Positions 18,615 through 21,807 of a stretch of 21,807 nt of DNA are shown here, piece by piece. The translations under genes were made by a program, and so were the position numbers. Source of the DNA: Paramacrobiotus richtersi (taxonomy: Eukaryota; Tardigrada; Eutardigrada; Parachela; Macrobiotidae); assembly GCA_034698045.1 (NCBI GenBank), contig JAQGAU010001052.1, forward strand, positions 1 through 21,807, written 5' to 3'. The notes under the pieces were generated by a model, which saw nothing but the letters and a program-made list of their open reading frames with translations, was not told the DNA's origin and ran no database searches. Every line of letters starts with the position of its first letter. The first letter of the stretch is position 1.

Positions 18615-20285
18615 ATGGATGAAGTCCGTTTCTTCCCGTCCACACGCTCCGGCAGAATTCTGGTGTGTAATAACTTCATGTACACCTTGGAAAAAGCTAA
18701 GGATATCGTCCAGCATTGGCGCTGTCGTGAGCGGGAATGCAGTGGCCGCATCCACTATGCCCCCACTACTGGCAGTGTCATCTTGACGAAAGGTCACTCG
18801 CACCTGGCTGAGCCAGCAGCCGTTATCGCTGCCCAAACGAGAACCCAGATCCTTGATCGCGCCAGCACAACGGTCGAGACACCCCGACAAATTCACCAGC
18901 ATGTCACTGGATTAGTTCCACTTGCCGCGACCGTTAAACTGCCGTCCTACATAGCAACGCAACGTGCGGTGGAAAGGCGAAGACAGAAAGATGGCGTTCC
19001 GTTGGCTGCACCAGAATCACTAGCGGATATCGAGTCAGCAGACTACCTGAAACTGTCATTACGTGGGGACAGATTCCTGCTGAAGGACACTGGTAAAGAT
19101 GACAACCGTCGGATGCTTGTGTTTGCCACCGATGACAATATCCGCCAACTGAAAAAGTGTGAGGTTTGGCTGGGTGATGGCACCTTCAAGGTTACTCCGC
19201 AGCTGTTCTACCAGATGTACAGCATTCACGGAATCGTCGATGGAAAAGCAGTGCCGCTGGTCTACGCTCTGCTTCCCGATAAAACTGGTGACACATACGA
19301 GCGCATGTTCAGGATTGTGTACGACGCCATCTTGGAATCCGGCTATCCTATGGATAAGCCCATCGGCCCGAGAATGTTTATTGTGGATCTTGAACAAGCA
19401 GCCATCATTGCTGCCCGAAAGGTGTTTACTGCCGCGAAAATGCAAGGTGAATTTGAACTTCAGCGGATGTTAGTACTTACACAACTGCCGCAAGAAAGTC
19501 GACATAACGTTCTACACTTCTGACTCAATATAATATCCTTGCATAGTCACGCTGTCCAGTAGTAAGCCGAGTAGTGTACTGTTTGCTGGTCAAGATTCTA
19601 AGCGCAAACTGCTTCATTCTTTCACAGGTTGTTTTTTCCATTTCGGACAATGCGTGTACCGAAAACTGCAGCAGCTTGGTCTGGCAACAAGGTACGGGCG
19701 CGAGATCATCTACAGCGAGCAATGTCGCATGGTACTGGCCCTAACGTTTGTTCCGTTGGAAGATGTCGTTTTCGCTTGGGAACAGTTACTGGGTATGGAC
19801 GTTAAATTACATTTTGTGTTATGCTTTCATGGTCATCTGTATTCGCTACTTTCAGCTATGCCCGGATGATTCTGGATGCCGAATTCATTAGATATTTCGA
19901 GAATACTTACATTGGCGCGCTGCTAGAAGATGGAAGTGGCCGGAAAAACCCGCTGTATGGGCCGGAATTCTGGTCGTGTGCTAAGCGTCTGGAAGAAGGG
20001 ATTCAGAGAACGACCAATCCACAGGAAGCCTGGCACAACGCGTTCGCTCGGACTGTTGGATGTAGCCATCAAACGGTGTATGTGTTCTTCGGCAGCCTTT
20101 GCAAAGAGCAAAGTCACACGGAAACGGTGCTGGCCAAGCTGCTGTCTGGAGAATCCCTGCCGCCTCCGAAAAAGAAATATGCGCGCGTAACGGATTGTTT
20201 GGTCAAGGTGCAGGCAAGTTACTCGCGGGCGGACGTTCTTGGATATTTGCGCAATATCGCAGTTAATATCGAAGTTAGGATTTAA
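18615..20285 (+). CDS. FLYWCH + MULE transposase gene, probably inactive
   Basis: Exon 1 is 18615-19446 and exon 2 is 19628-19792; the intron between (GTGAAT donor, TTTCACAG acceptor) joins KMQ to GCFFHFGQC in frame, as in known MULE proteins. Exon 3 probably starts at 19856 and ends at 20285. Residues about 15-60 form a FLYWCH zinc finger (W-R-C, C-S-G-R and a terminal H-S-H). Then come the MULE core DGTFKVTPQLFYQMYSIHG, a D in IVDLEQA, CFFHFGQ, FENTYIG and NPQEAWHNAF. This is the DDE-type Mutator-like transposase that cuts and pastes DNA. The obvious second intron (GTATGG to TTTCAG, 19793-19855) leaves phase 1 whereas exon 3 needs phase 2, so the frame is off by one base unless another splice is used; reading on without splicing meets a stop at about 19867. 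The copy may therefore be dead. Total length of about 475 residues is normal for compact FLYWCH-MULE proteins. Homology is clear; activity is not. Confidence 0.85.
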
Positions 20286-20464
20286 TGGCGTATTTGCACT
20301 GGCTGCGTTTCTAGAATTGCATATGCGTGAATATTACTTGATCTGTAAAGATATATGCATAGAAACTCGAGTGTACCAGTGCATTGTACGTTTATCGCGT
20401 TTTATAAACATGTATTAACCAAATGTTAGCGTCGGCGGAATGTTTAATGACGAGGTGTAAGCCT

Positions 20465-20612
20465 CGACCAACTGTCGACCGCGACGAAGTGATCCAGGAC
20501 CAAGTGGTACTCTCGACTAACTGGTGGTCGACTAGTGCAGCTGCGACCACCCGTCGGGCTACCAAAGGTCGGGAAACCAAACGTCGGGGAGCCACAAGCG
20601 CAAATAATTGGC
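20465..20612 (-). repeat. Candidate right (sub)terminal repeat of the MULE element
   Basis: The reverse complement of this stretch shares ordered blocks with 17750-17830 (see the left repeat). It is unusually rich in TCGAC and TGGTCG motifs. If this is the true right end, the element spans roughly 2.8-2.9 kb and stops about 120 bp before the start codon of the transporter gene. Confidence 0.4.
20544..20588 (+). repeat. Three tandem 15-bp units ending GTCGGG
   Basis: CGACCACCCGTCGGG, CTACCAAAGGTCGGG and AAACCAAACGTCGGG lie head to tail with no spacer. All share ACCA/ACCAC and GTCGGG. Lying inside the candidate MULE right end, they may be transposase-binding sites, by analogy with subterminal repeats of other DNA transposons. 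Confidence 0.7.
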
Positions 20613-20731
20613 GCGATTCTTTTTTTCCGATAATACCGTTAAGGATTGATCGAGGAATACCTGTGATCGTGTCTGGAAAATGGATAGATAGAGCTACTTT
20701 GTGGAGACTTTGCTTTTCGAACTGGCTCAAA

Positions 20732-21216
20732 ATGAATCGTGAATTAGGCGATAATAATCTCTGGGTACAGGAAGCGGAGGTGGTAAGTCCAGCTGATCGC
20801 ATAATAAATCAATAATAAACCGCACAATACTATTACAGATTATTCTTTATATACGGTATAAAAAAGCTTGTATGAATCGCCAAAAAAACACTGGTCAAAT
20901 AAATGCTGATATTTTTAGCCGAAGCCTAGATATCCTTGGTTTATTATCTTCATTCTGGGAAATGAATTTTGTGAGCGATTTACGTATTATGGCCTGAAAA
21001 GTAAGTTAATGGAGAAAAAGGGAAATCAGAGAATATGTTCGCTACTAATTTGTTGCATTTTATTCTGATTTTAGCTGTGCTGATCTTATTTCTTACGAGA
21101 GAGCTGTTGTTTTCCGAGGACAATGCCACATTCTATTATCATTTATTTTCGATGCTATGTTATTTCTTGCCGGTTTTGGGAGCATGGCTAGCAGACAGCT
21201 TAATTGGAAAGTTTCG
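20732..21216 (+). CDS. SLC15/POT-family proton-coupled oligopeptide transporter, N-terminal exons (partial)
   Basis: Exons are 20732-20782, 20919-21000 and 21075-21216, with phases 0, 1 and 2 and GTAAGT or GTACGT donors. The 91 complete codons start MNRELGDNNLWVQEAEV and continue PKPRYPWFIIFILGNEFCERFTYYG, then a transmembrane helix VLILFLTRELLFSEDNAT, then YHLFSMLCYFLPVLGAWLADSLIGKF. The ERFxYYG motif in helix 1 and the ADSxxGKF motif after the next helices are hallmarks of peptide transporters of the PepT1/PepT2 type, which import di- and tripeptides with protons across the plasma membrane. The ERFTYYG motif includes the E-x-x-E/R-type proton and substrate region of the family. The start ATG at 20732 has a purine at -3 and gives the usual short cytosolic N-terminus. 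The remaining helices are not found before the window ends at 21807, so the gene continues or is broken. The novel feature is only its closeness to the MULE end. Confidence 0.85.
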
Positions 21217-21538
21217 GTACGTCAACATGTGGTACACCTTTACGTTCGCTGTACATCATAAAAACTTTCATACCGGTCAAGCTCGAGTTCGCTTCTACCG
21301 ATGCTGATATCGAATGTGGACATTTACCTCACGGTACTTGTACAGATACAATTCTTATTAGTAATATGATTATGATATTAATTTTGTGATAGTACTAAAT
21401 GCATTTATTGCGAAAATGCTGATACGCTTCATTTGTATGCTTTGTTGGTGACTTCCGTGAGAGCTTGATTTTGCGTTTAAATAATTATATAAATGCGACG
21501 CTACAGTAGTGGAACATCTATGTTTTATATTCTTATAG
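21217..21538 (+). other. Intron or flank after transporter exon 3
   Basis: Begins with a GTACGT donor. No next transporter exon (expected to start with a T-I helix after KF-R) is visible here. Nothing else recognised. Confidence 0.5.
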
Positions 21539-21712
21539 CATATTCAGCAAAATTATAATTACAAATCCTGTTTAATAAATGCCTATAAAAGTTTTTATGA
21601 ACTTGGCGGAAATGATTTAATGAAACGCGAAACGGCTTATGTGAAACGTATGGTACCTCTAGTTTTAACGCAATATCCACTTTTAGGCGATGCAGTGTCT
21701 GCATTTGATTTT
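21539..21712 (+). CDS. Candidate internal exon of unknown gene (58 codons)
   Basis: Acceptor TTCTTATAG and donor GTAAGC bracket 58 open codons, in an AT-rich area where chance frames are short. The frame stays open after the donor to a stop at 21776. The translation includes NAYKSFYELGGNDLMKRE and MVPLVLTQYPLLGDAVSA, which reads like a soluble helical protein rather than a transporter segment. I do not recognise it. It could be an exon of another gene lying in a transporter intron, or evidence that the transporter is truncated, or chance. Confidence 0.3.
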
Positions 21713-21807
21713 GTAAGCTTGCTTCGAAGCATGCGCTTCCGTTCTAATTGTTTCAGTACCATTCGGTTTTCTTATTAAATCTGGAAAAGTGTTCTTTACT
21801 GTACCTT

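Larger units (their letters stand above)
20286..20731. other. Gap between the MULE gene and the peptide transporter gene
   Basis: No exon. It contains the candidate right subterminal repeat of the MULE element and a short 15-bp tandem array. The promoter of the transporter gene must lie at its right end or inside the element's end; I see no clear TATA box. Confidence 0.45.

Noticed and set aside
20423-20731. Upstream extension of the transporter frame
   Set aside because: It translates the candidate MULE repeat region. The ATG at 20732 gives the family's normal short N-terminus.
1-21807. tRNA, rRNA, CRISPR, bacterial operon, retrovirus-like or Polinton-like elements
   Set aside because: I looked for cloverleaf boxes, regular spacer arrays, and reverse transcriptase, integrase or capsid motifs, and saw none that I could support.

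Overview
The window looks like nuclear DNA of an invertebrate animal, and an ecdysozoan such as a tardigrade or arthropod is my guess. Genes are split by spliceosomal introns of about 70 bp to 2 kb with GTAAGT-type donors and pyrimidine-AG acceptors. The products are secreted mucin, defensin-like, Ig-superfamily and peptide-transporter proteins. I see no bacterial operon structure. The species cannot be fixed from sequence alone. All exon models below were built by eye from reading frame, splice consensus and intron phase.

Layout from left to right. (1) 336-1817, minus strand: a two-exon gene for a 384-residue protein made of three diverged copies of one domain that I do not recognise. (2) 2333-3443: a short Tc1/mariner-type DNA transposon with near-perfect inverted ends and no recognisable transposase. 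(3) 3996-4250, plus: a small secreted eight-cysteine defensin-like peptide. (4) 5122-10534, minus: a five-exon gene for a 1542-residue secreted mucin-like protein, with an N-terminal globular part of about 280 residues and a very large Thr/Ser-rich part carrying nested tandem repeats. (5) 11833-16903, plus: a seven-exon gene for a 424-residue protein with a signal peptide, three Ig domains and a GPI-type tail. Its introns hold tandem duplications. (6) 18615-20285, plus: a FLYWCH + MULE transposase gene with at least one intron, a frame mismatch at the second junction, and candidate inverted repeats on both sides. (7) 20732 to beyond 21216, plus: the first three coding exons of an SLC15/POT-family oligopeptide transporter, followed by an unplaced candidate exon at 21539-21712.

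How they fit together: the defensin-like peptide, the mucin and the Ig/GPI protein are all predicted to be secreted or surface-bound, and they lie next to each other. A barrier or immune neighbourhood is possible but is inference only. The mucin and Ig genes are divergent, about 1.3 kb apart. The two mobile elements lie between host genes and do not interrupt them. I saw no tRNA, rRNA, CRISPR array, retrovirus-like element or Polinton-like element.
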